Positions 17,740-27,753 of a stretch of 64,000 bases of DNA are shown piece by piece; the stretch's first letter is position 1, and each line of letters starts with the position of its first letter. Origin of the DNA: Paenibacillus sp. FSL R5-0345 (GTDB taxonomy: Bacteria > Bacillota > Bacilli > Paenibacillales > Paenibacillaceae); NCBI RefSeq assembly GCF_000758585.1, contig NZ_CP009281.1, forward strand, positions 1,550,001 to 1,614,000, read 5' to 3'. The notes below the pieces were generated by a model. That model ran no database searches and was not told where the DNA came from. It saw only the letters and a program-made list of their open reading frames with translations. Position numbers and translations under genes: made by a program.

Positions 17740-20739
17740 GTGCAAACCAAGGGAAAAATCGGGTATGTAATAGCCGGTTTTGGATTCATTGCAGTGGCTG
17801 CCGGAGTACTTGCCGTCAGCTTAACGGATAACGATGCCCGAACCGTGTTGTCGCAAGCCGAATCTCAACGGAGCATAGCGGCTGTCGAGGCCTATATGAC
17901 CAACAAAAGCGGTGACAGTAACTACTACAATGTTCTCAAACAGTGGACCAAAGACCAGGTTGCTACTCCGATACTGCCTGAGAGCATTCCAATGAAGCTT
18001 GTCAAGGGCGGGCAAATCTATAGTTCTTCGCGAAGTGAAGGCTATGGCGGCGATGTCCTTTACGCTGCACCAAAGGATGTTCTGACTTATGAAGTAGAGG
18101 TCCAGGACGAGGGTCTGTATGAAATTTGGCTCGACGACTATATTTTAGAGCAGTCTACTTTAAACCCTGAGCTCCAGGTAGAGATCAACGGCAAGAAGCA
18201 GTATAACGAAATGAATGAGCTGAAGCTCGCAATAGATTGGAAAACACAGAATACGGAGCACAAGGTTGACCGTTACGGGGACGAACTGACTCCCAAGTCG
18301 GTGGTCTCTGCGTCCTGGCGGAATGAAGGACTTTCTGATCCTAACTTCTTTTATACGGAGCCCATGAAATTCCATTTGAACAAAGGCAAAAATCTCATTT
18401 CGTTCACGCTGAAGGAGGGATATGTGCTGATCGGGAAGGCGTGGTTGAACAATACGGCCAGTCCCGAGCTTTCTTATAAAGAATATGCGGCGGCACATGG
18501 GGCAGAGAAGCCGGTTTCAGAACCTGTTGTGACGATTGAAGCCGAAGATATCGCCGTGAAAAGCAGACAAAGCATTCGGGCCAAATATGTCCGTAATTCG
18601 AGCATTACTCCCTATTCATACAAACACCGGCTGTTGAATGTGCTGGATGGTTATTCGTTCGGAGAAAGCGGTGACAAGGTCTCTTATCCGCTTGAGGTTA
18701 AGGAAAGCGGCTTCTATCATCTGACCTTCAAGTATTCCCAAGATACCAATAACGGGATGCCGACACACCGGCGTATTGAAATTGACGGAGAAGTTCCCTT
18801 CAGTGAACTGAAGTCTTATTCATTTGACTATTCCAGCGGCTGGACGAATGCAACTCTTCAGGATGAACAAGGTGTTCCTTATGAAATATATCTGGAAAAA
18901 GGGAAACATATCCTGTCGCTGTCCATTGATAATACTCGGATAAGAGATATTTATCATGAACTGCTCAAAACGGCTGAGATGATTGATTCCACAAGCCAAA
19001 GCGTTAACCGCTTGACAGGAGGGCTTATCGATAAAGAGAGGAAATGGAATATACAAAAATATATTCCTGAAATCTCAACCTATCTGGAAGGAATTTCTGC
19101 AAAGCTTGAGGAGCAGAAGCTCGCCCTGATCGAAGAGACAGGTAATAGGGATTTACCTGCGCTGTCACAGCTTGAAGTAGCCAAGCAATTGGTGGAGGAA
19201 TTTATTGGGGATTCGAATGAGCTGCCCCATTACATGGGCAAATTTATGGGCGACCAATCCTCCGCTTACGGACGGATTAAATCGGTCCTGCCTATGCTGG
19301 TGTATAATCCGATGCATCTGGACAAGATCTATGTTGGTAACAGCGAGGAATTGCCCAAGGCAGATTCCGGCTTGCTTACAAGCTCTGTCGAGAATATTAA
19401 AGCTTTCTTCTATTCCTTTGGCAATCCCCGGTATGCAAAGGCCGGAGAGATAGATGATGACACGGTTGAGATTTGGGTCAATCAGTCCAGATTGTATGTA
19501 GAAATTATGCAGCGGATGATCGATGAGGAGTTTACGCCTGCTACTGGAATCAAGATCAATCTGTCCATATTGCCGGACGAAAACAAGATCGTGCTCTCCA
19601 ATGCGGCTAACAGCACCCCTGATGCAGCGATGGGTGTCAGCTTTGGCAAACCCTTTGAATTGGCCATTCGGGGAATTATTGAGGATTTAAGGGGTTACGA
19701 CGGTTTTTACAAATTGGCTGAAGAGTTCCATCCTGGAGCGTTTATTCCTTTTATTTACGATGAAGGTGTTTATGCATTTCCGGAAACTCAGGATGTCAAG
19801 CTGTTATTCTACCGGAAGGATATCCTAAAATTTCTGGGTGAAGAGCCTCCGCAGACCTGGGAGGATGTAGCGGGCCTTGTCCCAATGCTGCAGAAATATG
19901 ATATGAACTTCTATACTCCGCTGGGATCAAATAATTCCTTTAAGGGATTCGATACCACGACGCCATTTCTATACCAGTTTGGCGGGCAATTGTACGATGA
20001 AACCGGAAGTAAGACCGCCATCAACAAAGAAGGCGCCTACAAGGGTTTTGAATTCATGACAGACCTATTCACGGTCTATAACGTACCGATTACAACCTCA
20101 GAATTCTTCCAAAACTTCAGAAACGGGAAGGCACCAGTAGGAATTGGCGATGCTAATACCTACATTCAATTGAAGTATGCTGCACCGGATCTTGCAGGAC
20201 AATGGGGAGTTCTTCCGATTCCGGGTGTCAGAAATGATGCGGGTGTAATTGAACGCTGGGATCCTACGTACGGCTCCTCCAGCATCATTTTTAAGAACAG
20301 TGACAAGAAAAAGTCGGCTTGGGAGTTTATCAGGTGGTGGGAAAGCGCAAATGTGCAAAGTGAGTTCTCTTACAATATCAAATCGACCCTGGGAGAGAAG
20401 TTCCTCTATATGACTGCGAATTTGAAGGGCTTTGCCGACAGTGCATGGCCTTCCGATTCGAAGGACGCGATCATGCAGCAGTGGGAATGGATTCAAGCGA
20501 CCGGGAAGGTCCCGGGCGATTACGTGGTGGAACGTGAGATCAGCAATGCATGGAATGCGGTCGTCTTTAGTAAGCAAAATCCGCGAACGGCTCTGGATAA
20601 TGCGGTCAAAACCATCAACCGGGAGCTTGAAAGGAAGCTGAAGGAATTTGGGTACATTGCTGACGGGAAATTGGTCAAACCCTATAAGGTTCCGACCATT
20701 GATAATGTAGAGAATTGGGTGAGAGAAAATGGAAAGTAG
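17740..20739 (+). CDS. solute-binding protein fused to two carbohydrate-binding-like modules, 999 aa
   Basis: Start GTG at 17740. An uncleaved or cleaved N-terminal hydrophobic helix (residues 6-27, no lipobox) places it outside the cell. Residues ~60-245 and ~260-415 look like two beta-sandwich CBM-like units ('TYEVEVQDEGLYEIWLDDY' and 'VTIEAEDIAVKSRQSIRAKY', 'YPLEVKESGFYHLTFKYSQ'). A helical linker (~415-560) leads to a family-1 solute-binding fold from ~575 ('VEIWVNQSRLYVEIMQRMID', 'FYRKDILKFLGEEPPQTWEDV', 'WEFIRWWESANVQ'). It overlaps the downstream permease gene by 11 nt, so it is the binding protein of that transporter. Ordinary CUT1 binding proteins are about half this size. Confidence 0.85.
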   Translation: MQTKGKIGYVIAGFGFIAVAAGVLAVSLTDNDARTVLSQAESQRSIAAVEAYMTNKSGDSNYYNVLKQWTKDQVATPILPESIPMKLVKGGQIYSSSRSEGYGGDVLYAAPKDVLTYEVEVQDEGLYEIWLDDYILEQSTLNPELQVEINGKKQYNEMNELKLAIDWKTQNTEHKVDRYGDELTPKSVVSASWRNEGLSDPNFFYTEPMKFHLNKGKNLISFTLKEGYVLIGKAWLNNTASPELSYKEYAAAHGAEKPVSEPVVTIEAEDIAVKSRQSIRAKYVRNSSITPYSYKHRLLNVLDGYSFGESGDKVSYPLEVKESGFYHLTFKYSQDTNNGMPTHRRIEIDGEVPFSELKSYSFDYSSGWTNATLQDEQGVPYEIYLEKGKHILSLSIDNTRIRDIYHELLKTAEMIDSTSQSVNRLTGGLIDKERKWNIQKYIPEISTYLEGISAKLEEQKLALIEETGNRDLPALSQLEVAKQLVEEFIGDSNELPHYMGKFMGDQSSAYGRIKSVLPMLVYNPMHLDKIYVGNSEELPKADSGLLTSSVENIKAFFYSFGNPRYAKAGEIDDDTVEIWVNQSRLYVEIMQRMIDEEFTPATGIKINLSILPDENKIVLSNAANSTPDAAMGVSFGKPFELAIRGIIEDLRGYDGFYKLAEEFHPGAFIPFIYDEGVYAFPETQDVKLLFYRKDILKFLGEEPPQTWEDVAGLVPMLQKYDMNFYTPLGSNNSFKGFDTTTPFLYQFGGQLYDETGSKTAINKEGAYKGFEFMTDLFTVYNVPITTSEFFQNFRNGKAPVGIGDANTYIQLKYAAPDLAGQWGVLPIPGVRNDAGVIERWDPTYGSSSIIFKNSDKKKSAWEFIRWWESANVQSEFSYNIKSTLGEKFLYMTANLKGFADSAWPSDSKDAIMQQWEWIQATGKVPGDYVVEREISNAWNAVVFSKQNPRTALDNAVKTINRELERKLKEFGYIADGKLVKPYKVPTIDNVENWVRENGK

Positions 20740-21673
20740 CACCCCGATTAACCGGAAATTGAAGCCTGGCCTGAGCGGAAAAACCGAAAGCCGCTTTAAA
20801 CGCGTAGCAGATTCTCCTTATCTGTTCATCATGCCTTATGCCATATTGTTTTTGCTGTTGATTGTACTTCCGGTAGTCATTGCCGCGGCGATGTCATTTA
20901 CGTACTTTAATACAGTTGAATTCCCTAGATTTGTCGGGTTCCGGAATTACATCGACTTGTTTACAGGTGATACGGTGTTTCTCCAGAATGCGGTGCCGAA
21001 TACGCTGCTGTACGGCATTATCGTAGGGCCCTTCGGATACATGCTGGCTTTTATGCTGGCATGGATGCTGTCCCAGGTGACTCACAGAATGAGAACCCTG
21101 TATACCGTTATTATCTATTCTCCTTCCATAACAGGCCCTGTCATGATGGCAGTTGTATGGAAAGTGCTGTTCAGCGGAGATCAGGCCGGCTATCTAAACT
21201 ACTGGCTGCTGAAGCTGAACATCGTCCAGGAGCCGGTGCAATGGTTGCAGTCTCCGGAGCTGCTGATGCCGATCATGATATTTATCGCGCTTTGGGGAAG
21301 CATGGGTGTAGGCTTTCTGGCGATGCTGGCTGGTCTGCTCAATATTGACAGGACAATGTACGAGGCTGCTTATATTGATGGCATCCGCAACCGTTGGCAG
21401 GAGATATTCTACATTACGATTCCGTCCATGAAGCCGCAAATGCTGTTCGGTGCAGTGATGGCTATTATTGGCACATTTAATGCAGCGGGGATGGCCGCTA
21501 CACTTAGCGGAGGGACACCGCCCCCCCAATACGTTGGATGGCTGATCGTTGACCATGCCAACGATTTCGGTTTTGTCCGTTATGAGATGGGCTATGCCTC
21601 TGCGGTTACTGTAGCTTTGTTATGCATTGTTATTTTATTCAACAAGGTCAGCTACAAGCTGTTCGGAGAATAA
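20729..21673 (+). CDS. CUT1 sugar ABC transporter permease (MalF-like)
   Basis: 314 residues with six predicted membrane segments starting at 'YLFIMPYAILFLLLIVLPVV'. The EAA loop that contacts the ATPase is visible as 'MYEAAYIDGIRNRWQEIFYITIPSM'. It pairs with the permease at 21713 and the fusion binding protein upstream. No ATPase gene is nearby, as in other Firmicutes that share one MsmX-type ATPase. Confidence 0.92.
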   Translation: MESSTPINRKLKPGLSGKTESRFKRVADSPYLFIMPYAILFLLLIVLPVVIAAAMSFTYFNTVEFPRFVGFRNYIDLFTGDTVFLQNAVPNTLLYGIIVGPFGYMLAFMLAWMLSQVTHRMRTLYTVIIYSPSITGPVMMAVVWKVLFSGDQAGYLNYWLLKLNIVQEPVQWLQSPELLMPIMIFIALWGSMGVGFLAMLAGLLNIDRTMYEAAYIDGIRNRWQEIFYITIPSMKPQMLFGAVMAIIGTFNAAGMAATLSGGTPPPQYVGWLIVDHANDFGFVRYEMGYASAVTVALLCIVILFNKVSYKLFGE

Positions 21674-21712
21674 ATAAATAGTGTTTATCCTTTCGTTAGT
21701 GTGGTGAGAAGA

Positions 21713-22573
21713 ATGGTCAAGTTCAATCCCGATAAACTGCATAAAGACCAGCTGGGCTTTCATATATTTTTGCTTGTGTTGTCCATATTTATGGTCCTTC
21801 CGATTGTGTTTATCATTAATAATTCATTCAAACCGTTTACGGAGTTGTTTGCGTATCCGCCTAGGTTTTTCGTAAGCCAGCCGACTTTTGAGAATTTCCG
21901 TCTACTGCTTCATTTTTCGGCGGAATCAGGACTTCCGTTATCCAGATACGTATTTAACAGTGTCCTCACGACAACGATTGTTATTCTGTCGACGTTAGCG
22001 ATTAGTTCCATGGCGGCCTTCGGACTGTCGAAGCTGCATTTCAAAGGCAAGGAAACCTTTAACAAGATTAACACGCTGGCTCTGATGTTTGTGCCGGTCG
22101 CTGTAGCGATTCCGCGTTTTCTCATTATTGAGAAAATGGGTGTATTCAATACCTACTTCGCGCACATTATCCCGATGCTGGCGATGCCAATCGGTATTTT
22201 CTTGCTCAAGCAATTTATGGATCAGGTTCCGGATGATCTGATTGAAGCCTCCAAAATGGATGGAGGAGGAAACTGGCGAGTATATTGGAGCGTGATGCTG
22301 CCGATGGTGAAGCCGGCCCTCGTGACTGTCGCGATATTGACCTTCCAGGCCAGCTGGGGCAATGCTGAGAGCTCTGCCAATTTCATGAACGATGAATCTC
22401 TGCGCACACTGCCCTTCTACTTGAACACCTTGGTGGCGCAATCGGGGAACATCGTTGCTGGGGCGGGATTGTCGGCCGTAGCCGGACTAGTCATGTTCCT
22501 GCCGAATCTGATACTGTTTATAATTTTACAAAATAAGGTCATGGATTCCATGGCTCATACGGGGATTAAGTGA
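21713..22573 (+). CDS. CUT1 sugar ABC transporter permease (MalG-like)
   Basis: Start ATG 21713 preferred over GTG 21701/21704 because GGTGA lies 5 nt before it. 286 residues, six membrane segments, EAA loop 'DLIEASKMDGGGNWRVYWSVMLPM'. Partner of the preceding permease. The following gene starts 1 nt after its stop. Confidence 0.92.
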   Translation: MVKFNPDKLHKDQLGFHIFLLVLSIFMVLPIVFIINNSFKPFTELFAYPPRFFVSQPTFENFRLLLHFSAESGLPLSRYVFNSVLTTTIVILSTLAISSMAAFGLSKLHFKGKETFNKINTLALMFVPVAVAIPRFLIIEKMGVFNTYFAHIIPMLAMPIGIFLLKQFMDQVPDDLIEASKMDGGGNWRVYWSVMLPMVKPALVTVAILTFQASWGNAESSANFMNDESLRTLPFYLNTLVAQSGNIVAGAGLSAVAGLVMFLPNLILFIILQNKVMDSMAHTGIK

Positions 22574-22574
22574 T

Positions 22575-24611
22575 ATGGGAAAGTGGACAATGCAAAGAAC
22601 GCTGAAATTGGTGACGGTTGCGCTGATCATGGTGTTTCTCAGTACGTCACAGGCTTATGCGGCCTCGGATGCTCCCTACTTCACTTACACCAGTGACAGT
22701 GAAGGTTATACGATCCGGACGCAGGACGCCTATACGCCAGTCACGCAGATTGGAGAAATCAACGGGCAAAGACTGGATACGCCCGAGCATGTGTTTGTGG
22801 ATGAGCAAGACTACGTATATATTACGGACAGCGCATTGAACAAGGTATTTGTTTTGGACGGGAAATTACGCTTCTACAAGGAACTCACAAGTGATAAGTT
22901 CTCCGCGGTCCAAAGCACATTTGTAACGAAGGATTCCATCTATGTGGTGGATGCCGGGGCAGGACAGATTTATATCTTTGACAAATCCTCTTTCGCATTC
23001 AAAAAGGAAATCAGCAAGCCGGATTCGCCGATTTTTACTGAAGGCTACGATTTTAGCCCGACCCATATCGCGGTTGATTTAAGAGGCAATATTTACGTAA
23101 GAAGCGCTGGCTCGGTCAACGGTCTGATCATGTTGAACAGGGATGGAGAATTTATCACTTTCTTTGGAGGGAATCCGTTAAAGGTTCCTTTTCTTGATCA
23201 ATTGCGGTCCAGTCTTCTGACCAAGACTCAAAAAGACAAACTGGAGAAGGTTCTTCCTGACGTTCCCAGCAATTTAGCGATTGACAAGAAGGGCTTTATT
23301 TACACTGTTACATCTTCTGTGGAATCTAACCCGATCAAGAAGTTCAATGTCTCGGGAACGAATTATTATCCAGATGGTATCATCGGGACCTATTCCATGG
23401 AAAGTGTATGGGTTGGAGGTCATAACACTGTCTATTCCGTGAGCTCGGATGGCTGGATCTTTGAATATGATGCCAATGGCAATCTGCTCTTTATGTTCGG
23501 AGGGAAGGATTTCAACTCCAGCCGCCTCGGGCTTCTGAATCGGCCTGTAAGCATTGCCTCCAATTCGACGGATGAAGTGATCGTAGTCGATCAAGGGATG
23601 AAATTGCTCCAAATCTACCGTTCGTCCGAATTCTCAAGTGCGGTACATCAAGCAATGGACGCCTATCAGAACGGGGAGTACGCCAAGAGCCAGAAGCTTT
23701 GGGAATATACGTTGAAATACAATTCAACTTTTGACAAGGCGCGAATTGGTCTGGGTGAGGCTTACCTTCGGGATGGAGAGGCTGGTGAGGCCTATGAAGA
23801 ATTCAAGGATGCCCAGTACAAGGCAGGCGTATCGGAAGCATTCTGGGAAATCCGCCAGTCCTGGCTGCAGAACCATCTGGATGTTATTTTCGCACTGTTA
23901 CTTAGTTTATTGATTATTGGATATGCCCATAAATTTACGAACCGGAAATATCAATATTGGACCAAGATTAAGGATCGGCTGAAGGTTATCTACAAGGTCA
24001 AAGTCATTAGCGATCTGATGTTCATCTTCACCTTTCTGAGGCATCCGCTGGATGGATTCTACCAAATTAAATATCAGAACAGAGTATCCAGAAAATCGGC
24101 CACTCTGATCTACATGCTGATATTCGCCGTATTCATTCTGCATCATGATCACACCAGCGGTCTGTTTGTTGAAAAACAAGGGTACTTTCTTCATCAGTTA
24201 TGGATCATTTTCGGGCTTGCGGTGTTATGGATGGTTTCCAATTATCTCATTTGCTCCATCAGCGATGGGGAAGGTAGATTCAGGGATGTCTATAATGCCA
24301 CGGCATATGCGCTGAGTCCAATTCTGGTTGTTTTGCCTCCGCTTGTTTTGTTCAGCAACGGCTTGACGCTGGAACAATCGGTCTTCTATCACTTGCCGAT
24401 TCAGGCCATGATGCTATGGATTGCCTTTCTGATGTTTTTTATGATCAAGGACATTCACAGCTATGAGGTTGGAGAGACGGTTAACGTCGTGTTCAAGAGT
24501 ACGTTTACGATGCTTATCATCGGATTGTTCCTGTTTGTATTGTACTCGCTGGGCAGTCAATTACTTGATTTCGGGTATGACGTGATTACGGAGGCGAGCA
24601 AAAAATGGTAA
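22575..24611 (+). CDS. exported beta-propeller/TPR protein with C-terminal Yip1-like membrane domain
   Basis: 678 residues. A signal peptide ends near 'SQAYAASDA'. Residues ~40-365 form NHL-like propeller repeats ('PEHVFVDEQDYVYITDSALNKVFVLD', quoted in part; 'PTHIAVDLRGNIYVRS'; 'PSNLAIDKKGFIYTV'). Residues ~370-435 look like TPR helices ('AMDAYQNGEYAKSQKLWEYT'). A transmembrane helix at ~447 and a five-helix Yip1-like domain follow ('VYNATAYALSPILVVLPPLV'). It overlaps the DUF5696-like gene by 7 nt and lies between two permease pairs, so it is probably a structural or sensing part of the same glycan import apparatus. A second start, ATG 22590, is possible. Confidence 0.7.
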   Translation: MGKWTMQRTLKLVTVALIMVFLSTSQAYAASDAPYFTYTSDSEGYTIRTQDAYTPVTQIGEINGQRLDTPEHVFVDEQDYVYITDSALNKVFVLDGKLRFYKELTSDKFSAVQSTFVTKDSIYVVDAGAGQIYIFDKSSFAFKKEISKPDSPIFTEGYDFSPTHIAVDLRGNIYVRSAGSVNGLIMLNRDGEFITFFGGNPLKVPFLDQLRSSLLTKTQKDKLEKVLPDVPSNLAIDKKGFIYTVTSSVESNPIKKFNVSGTNYYPDGIIGTYSMESVWVGGHNTVYSVSSDGWIFEYDANGNLLFMFGGKDFNSSRLGLLNRPVSIASNSTDEVIVVDQGMKLLQIYRSSEFSSAVHQAMDAYQNGEYAKSQKLWEYTLKYNSTFDKARIGLGEAYLRDGEAGEAYEEFKDAQYKAGVSEAFWEIRQSWLQNHLDVIFALLLSLLIIGYAHKFTNRKYQYWTKIKDRLKVIYKVKVISDLMFIFTFLRHPLDGFYQIKYQNRVSRKSATLIYMLIFAVFILHHDHTSGLFVEKQGYFLHQLWIIFGLAVLWMVSNYLICSISDGEGRFRDVYNATAYALSPILVVLPPLVLFSNGLTLEQSVFYHLPIQAMMLWIAFLMFFMIKDIHSYEVGETVNVVFKSTFTMLIIGLFLFVLYSLGSQLLDFGYDVITEASKKW

Positions 24612-26887
24612 AGAGATGGTTGAAATACGGAATAGTTCTTCTGATTGCAGCGGCACTCGGTATAAATTATTTAATTGGCGACAGCCAGAAGGTCGAATAC
24701 GGCATAGCCGCTGCCCAGAATGATTATAAAGATATTATTGTGAACAATGCACAGCAGACTTGCTTCAATAGCGGCGCTGCCGCCGGCAGTGCCGCTCCAA
24801 TTCCGGCTGCCTTCAGGATGGTGGCCGGCAACGAGAAGCTGGAGCTTTATCTGGAGGAAGAAACGGCAGCCATAGCGGTTAAGGACAAGTGCAACGGCAG
24901 CACGTGGTTCTCTTATGATGTCAGTGTGAATACGAAAGGTAACAAGTACAGCAATGAGGTTGCAGCCTATATTAAATCCGGGATTTCCATTGTCACGTAT
25001 AACAAATTCACCTCCGGCCGAAGAACTATATTGGGAGATAATGCGAAGCTGACTTACCAGTACAGGGACGAGGGCTTTACAGCAACGATAGATTTCACCA
25101 AGGCTAAGATCAAGTTTGACCTTGTTGTTGCACTGCAAGAGGGAGATTTAATTATTCATGTCCCGCGCAGAAGTATCGAGGAATATAACCCCAAGCTTGG
25201 CAAGCCGGGAAACAACGACATCCGGCTAAGCGAGATTATTCCATATCCGTTTTTTGGCAGTGCTACTCATAAAGAGAACGGTTATATCGTCTTGCCTGAT
25301 GGGGCCGGGGCTATTGTGAAGCTGAGAGAAATTCCGAAGTATGCGACTGGCTATTCGGCACCTGTCTATGGTCCGGATCCGGGATATGAAGATACTCCGG
25401 AGTTCACACCCAGGCGTACCGTTGTGAAGCCGCTTGAACGGATAACGCTGCCGATTTATGGCATTATTCATGAGGAAGGCCGCTCCGGCTTGCTTGTGAT
25501 TGCCGAGGGCGGTGAGGGGTATGCGAATTATAATTATGTATCTCGTGATTTGCAGACGAATTTCTATCAGTCCTATTTTACTTATACCTATCGTACACAG
25601 TATGCGCAGGTGCAGAGTCGGACAAATCAGGAACAATCTGTTCTCAGCTTTCAGGAGGAGCCGAATCGGTTTGAGCTGGTGCAGCGCTATGTTTTTCTGG
25701 AGGGCGACCAATCGAACTATGTCGGGGTAGCCAAGGGCTTCCGCAGCTTCCTGATCCAGCAAGACGGGCTGCTGAAACAAGATAAGGGGAGGACACACGA
25801 CCAGGTTCCGATGAAAATTGATTTCGTCAATAATGAATTGGCGATGGGAACACTGGGCGTGGAGAACGTGCCGGCAACAACCTATATACAGGCGCAGGAG
25901 CTCGTAAGGAAATTGAAGGAGAAGGGTTACTCAGAGCTGAGTGTTTCATTCAAGATGTTCGTCAAGGATGAGTGGGCTTATCGTTTCACCATGATGAATC
26001 AGCTTGGCGGAAGCAAGGCGTTTAAAGAAGCCGTGGATTATTTCTCCGTGAATGATATCAAGTTCAGCCATTATGTGGACTACGCGAGATCCTGGTACGA
26101 GAAGACGAAATATACGGCGAGCAAGTTAAACCGCAAGGATATGAGCGTGCTGAATGAAAACAAGGCACAGTATAATTATCTGAATAATCCTAAGTACTAT
26201 TCCTTCCTCGCTGAACGGGATCTGGAGGCATTCAAGAAATATAAGATCGGCGAACTGGCCCTGGACGGATTCGGGAATAGTCCATTTACTCACTATGATC
26301 ATGGAACAGTCGGTTATGCGAATGAGGGAATGGCGTACACTGAGAAGACTCTGAAGTATTTGAATGATAATGGAATTAAAACAGGCCTGTATATGCCTGA
26401 TGCTTATCTGTTCAAATATGCCAGTGATTATTACGACACGTCGATCGTATCCTCCAATCTGATTTTCATTGATGCTACAGTTCCATTGGTGCCGTTAGTC
26501 CTGAGCGGTTATATGGATATGTATTCGCCTTACATGAACTTCTCATCCAATGATGCGGAGGCCATTCTTAAGCTGATTGAATTCGGGGTATTCCCTTCGT
26601 TTGTACTGACAGGTGAATCGACGTATGAGATCAAACGGACAGGTTCAAGTGATGTCTATGTCTCGCAGCTGAAGACTCTGGAGGACCGTATTGACAATTA
26701 TTATTCGGTTGTTAGTGAAGCTCTAAATAATGTAATGGGTAGTGAAATGATCAACCATACGATCATTGACGACGGTGTTGTCCTTGTAGAGTACGACAAC
26801 GGCCGCAAAATAGTGATTAATTACAAGGATACAGAGTATCGCTATCAAGACGTTAGAATTAAATCAAAAGGGTTCGTGATTCTATGA
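24605..26887 (+). CDS. DUF5696-like exported membrane-anchored protein, 760 aa
   Basis: An N-terminal membrane helix (residues 6-25) is followed by a ~720-residue extracellular part. The first half is rich in beta strands ('FGSATHKENGYIVLPDGAGAIV', quoted in part). The second half ('MKIDFVNNELAMGTLGVENV', 'LALDGFGNSPFTHYDHGTVG', 'TGLYMPDAYLFKYASDYYDT') has the strand-helix rhythm of a TIM barrel, as in many glycoside hydrolases. I recall this protein type as DUF5696 in Paenibacillus sugar clusters, without an established activity. It overlaps both neighbours (ATGA at 26884) and so is coexpressed with the next permease pair. A catalytic role on glycans is an inference. Confidence 0.65.
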   Translation: MVKRWLKYGIVLLIAAALGINYLIGDSQKVEYGIAAAQNDYKDIIVNNAQQTCFNSGAAAGSAAPIPAAFRMVAGNEKLELYLEEETAAIAVKDKCNGSTWFSYDVSVNTKGNKYSNEVAAYIKSGISIVTYNKFTSGRRTILGDNAKLTYQYRDEGFTATIDFTKAKIKFDLVVALQEGDLIIHVPRRSIEEYNPKLGKPGNNDIRLSEIIPYPFFGSATHKENGYIVLPDGAGAIVKLREIPKYATGYSAPVYGPDPGYEDTPEFTPRRTVVKPLERITLPIYGIIHEEGRSGLLVIAEGGEGYANYNYVSRDLQTNFYQSYFTYTYRTQYAQVQSRTNQEQSVLSFQEEPNRFELVQRYVFLEGDQSNYVGVAKGFRSFLIQQDGLLKQDKGRTHDQVPMKIDFVNNELAMGTLGVENVPATTYIQAQELVRKLKEKGYSELSVSFKMFVKDEWAYRFTMMNQLGGSKAFKEAVDYFSVNDIKFSHYVDYARSWYEKTKYTASKLNRKDMSVLNENKAQYNYLNNPKYYSFLAERDLEAFKKYKIGELALDGFGNSPFTHYDHGTVGYANEGMAYTEKTLKYLNDNGIKTGLYMPDAYLFKYASDYYDTSIVSSNLIFIDATVPLVPLVLSGYMDMYSPYMNFSSNDAEAILKLIEFGVFPSFVLTGESTYEIKRTGSSDVYVSQLKTLEDRIDNYYSVVSEALNNVMGSEMINHTIIDDGVVLVEYDNGRKIVINYKDTEYRYQDVRIKSKGFVIL

Positions 26888-27753
26888 AATTGAGCATAAA
26901 AACCAAGCAAGGTTTAATGGGCGTTCTCTTTATAAGTCCCTGGATTCTCGGTTTTCTAGCCTTTGTCGCTTATCCGCTGTACAGAACGATCTATATGAGC
27001 TTCTACAAGGTATCCTTCGGATCGAAGTCCGGGTGGAGATACAATTGGGTGGGTATAGAGAACTACAAACGAATCCTGTTAGAGGAGCCAGACTTTGTCG
27101 TTGAAGCACAAAATTATTTTATCGGCACATTAGTGTATGTCCCGGTTATTATTGCTCTGTCCATTATTGTGTCGATGCTGCTTAACCAGAAAATAAGGGG
27201 AAAGGCAATCTACCGGTTGATGTTCTTCCTGCCAATTATTATTTTGAATGGGAAACTGATTGAGAATATGAGCATATATGGAGGCATGTCCATCACTGCC
27301 AATCACTTCATCCTTGAGACGCTGGGGACGATTATTCCATCTAAGGGAGCTTTGCTGCTGATTGTGAATCTGTTTGAGCTGATTCTGCAGTTGATGTGGT
27401 ATAGTGCAGTGCCAATCCTGATTTTCCTCGCGGCGCTGCAAAAAATCAGCAAGGATATGTACGAAGCGGCATCCATCGACGGGGCATCGCCGTGGACTTC
27501 TTTCTGGAAGATTACCTTGCCCACCATTTATCCACTGGTAAGCATATGCGTAATTTATCTGGTGGTTTTCCTGGCAAATTTTGATTTGAATCCGATCAAT
27601 ACCATCATTATGGAGTCCAAATTCGACGGGTCCAGACGTGAAGGCTATGCTTCCGCGCTATCCCTGCTGTATTCCTTAATCCAAATCGCACTCATACTTA
27701 TCCTATATTTTGCGACCCGCAGCAGAAATTCCAAAGAGGGGGTGGCCAAATGA
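26884..27753 (+). CDS. CUT1 sugar ABC transporter permease (MalF-like), second pair
   Basis: 289 residues, six membrane segments, EAA loop 'MYEAASIDGASPWTSFWKITLPTI'. Start ATG overlaps the stop of the DUF5696-like gene, and its own stop overlaps the next start (ATGA at 27750), so translation is coupled across three genes. Confidence 0.92.
   Translation: MKLSIKTKQGLMGVLFISPWILGFLAFVAYPLYRTIYMSFYKVSFGSKSGWRYNWVGIENYKRILLEEPDFVVEAQNYFIGTLVYVPVIIALSIIVSMLLNQKIRGKAIYRLMFFLPIIILNGKLIENMSIYGGMSITANHFILETLGTIIPSKGALLLIVNLFELILQLMWYSAVPILIFLAALQKISKDMYEAASIDGASPWTSFWKITLPTIYPLVSICVIYLVVFLANFDLNPINTIIMESKFDGSRREGYASALSLLYSLIQIALILILYFATRSRNSKEGVAK

Noticed and set aside
20098..20742. 214-codon minus-strand frame opposite the fusion binding protein
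   Set aside because: The plus strand encodes a clear solute-binding fold across the same region; the antisense frame has no ribosome site or family.
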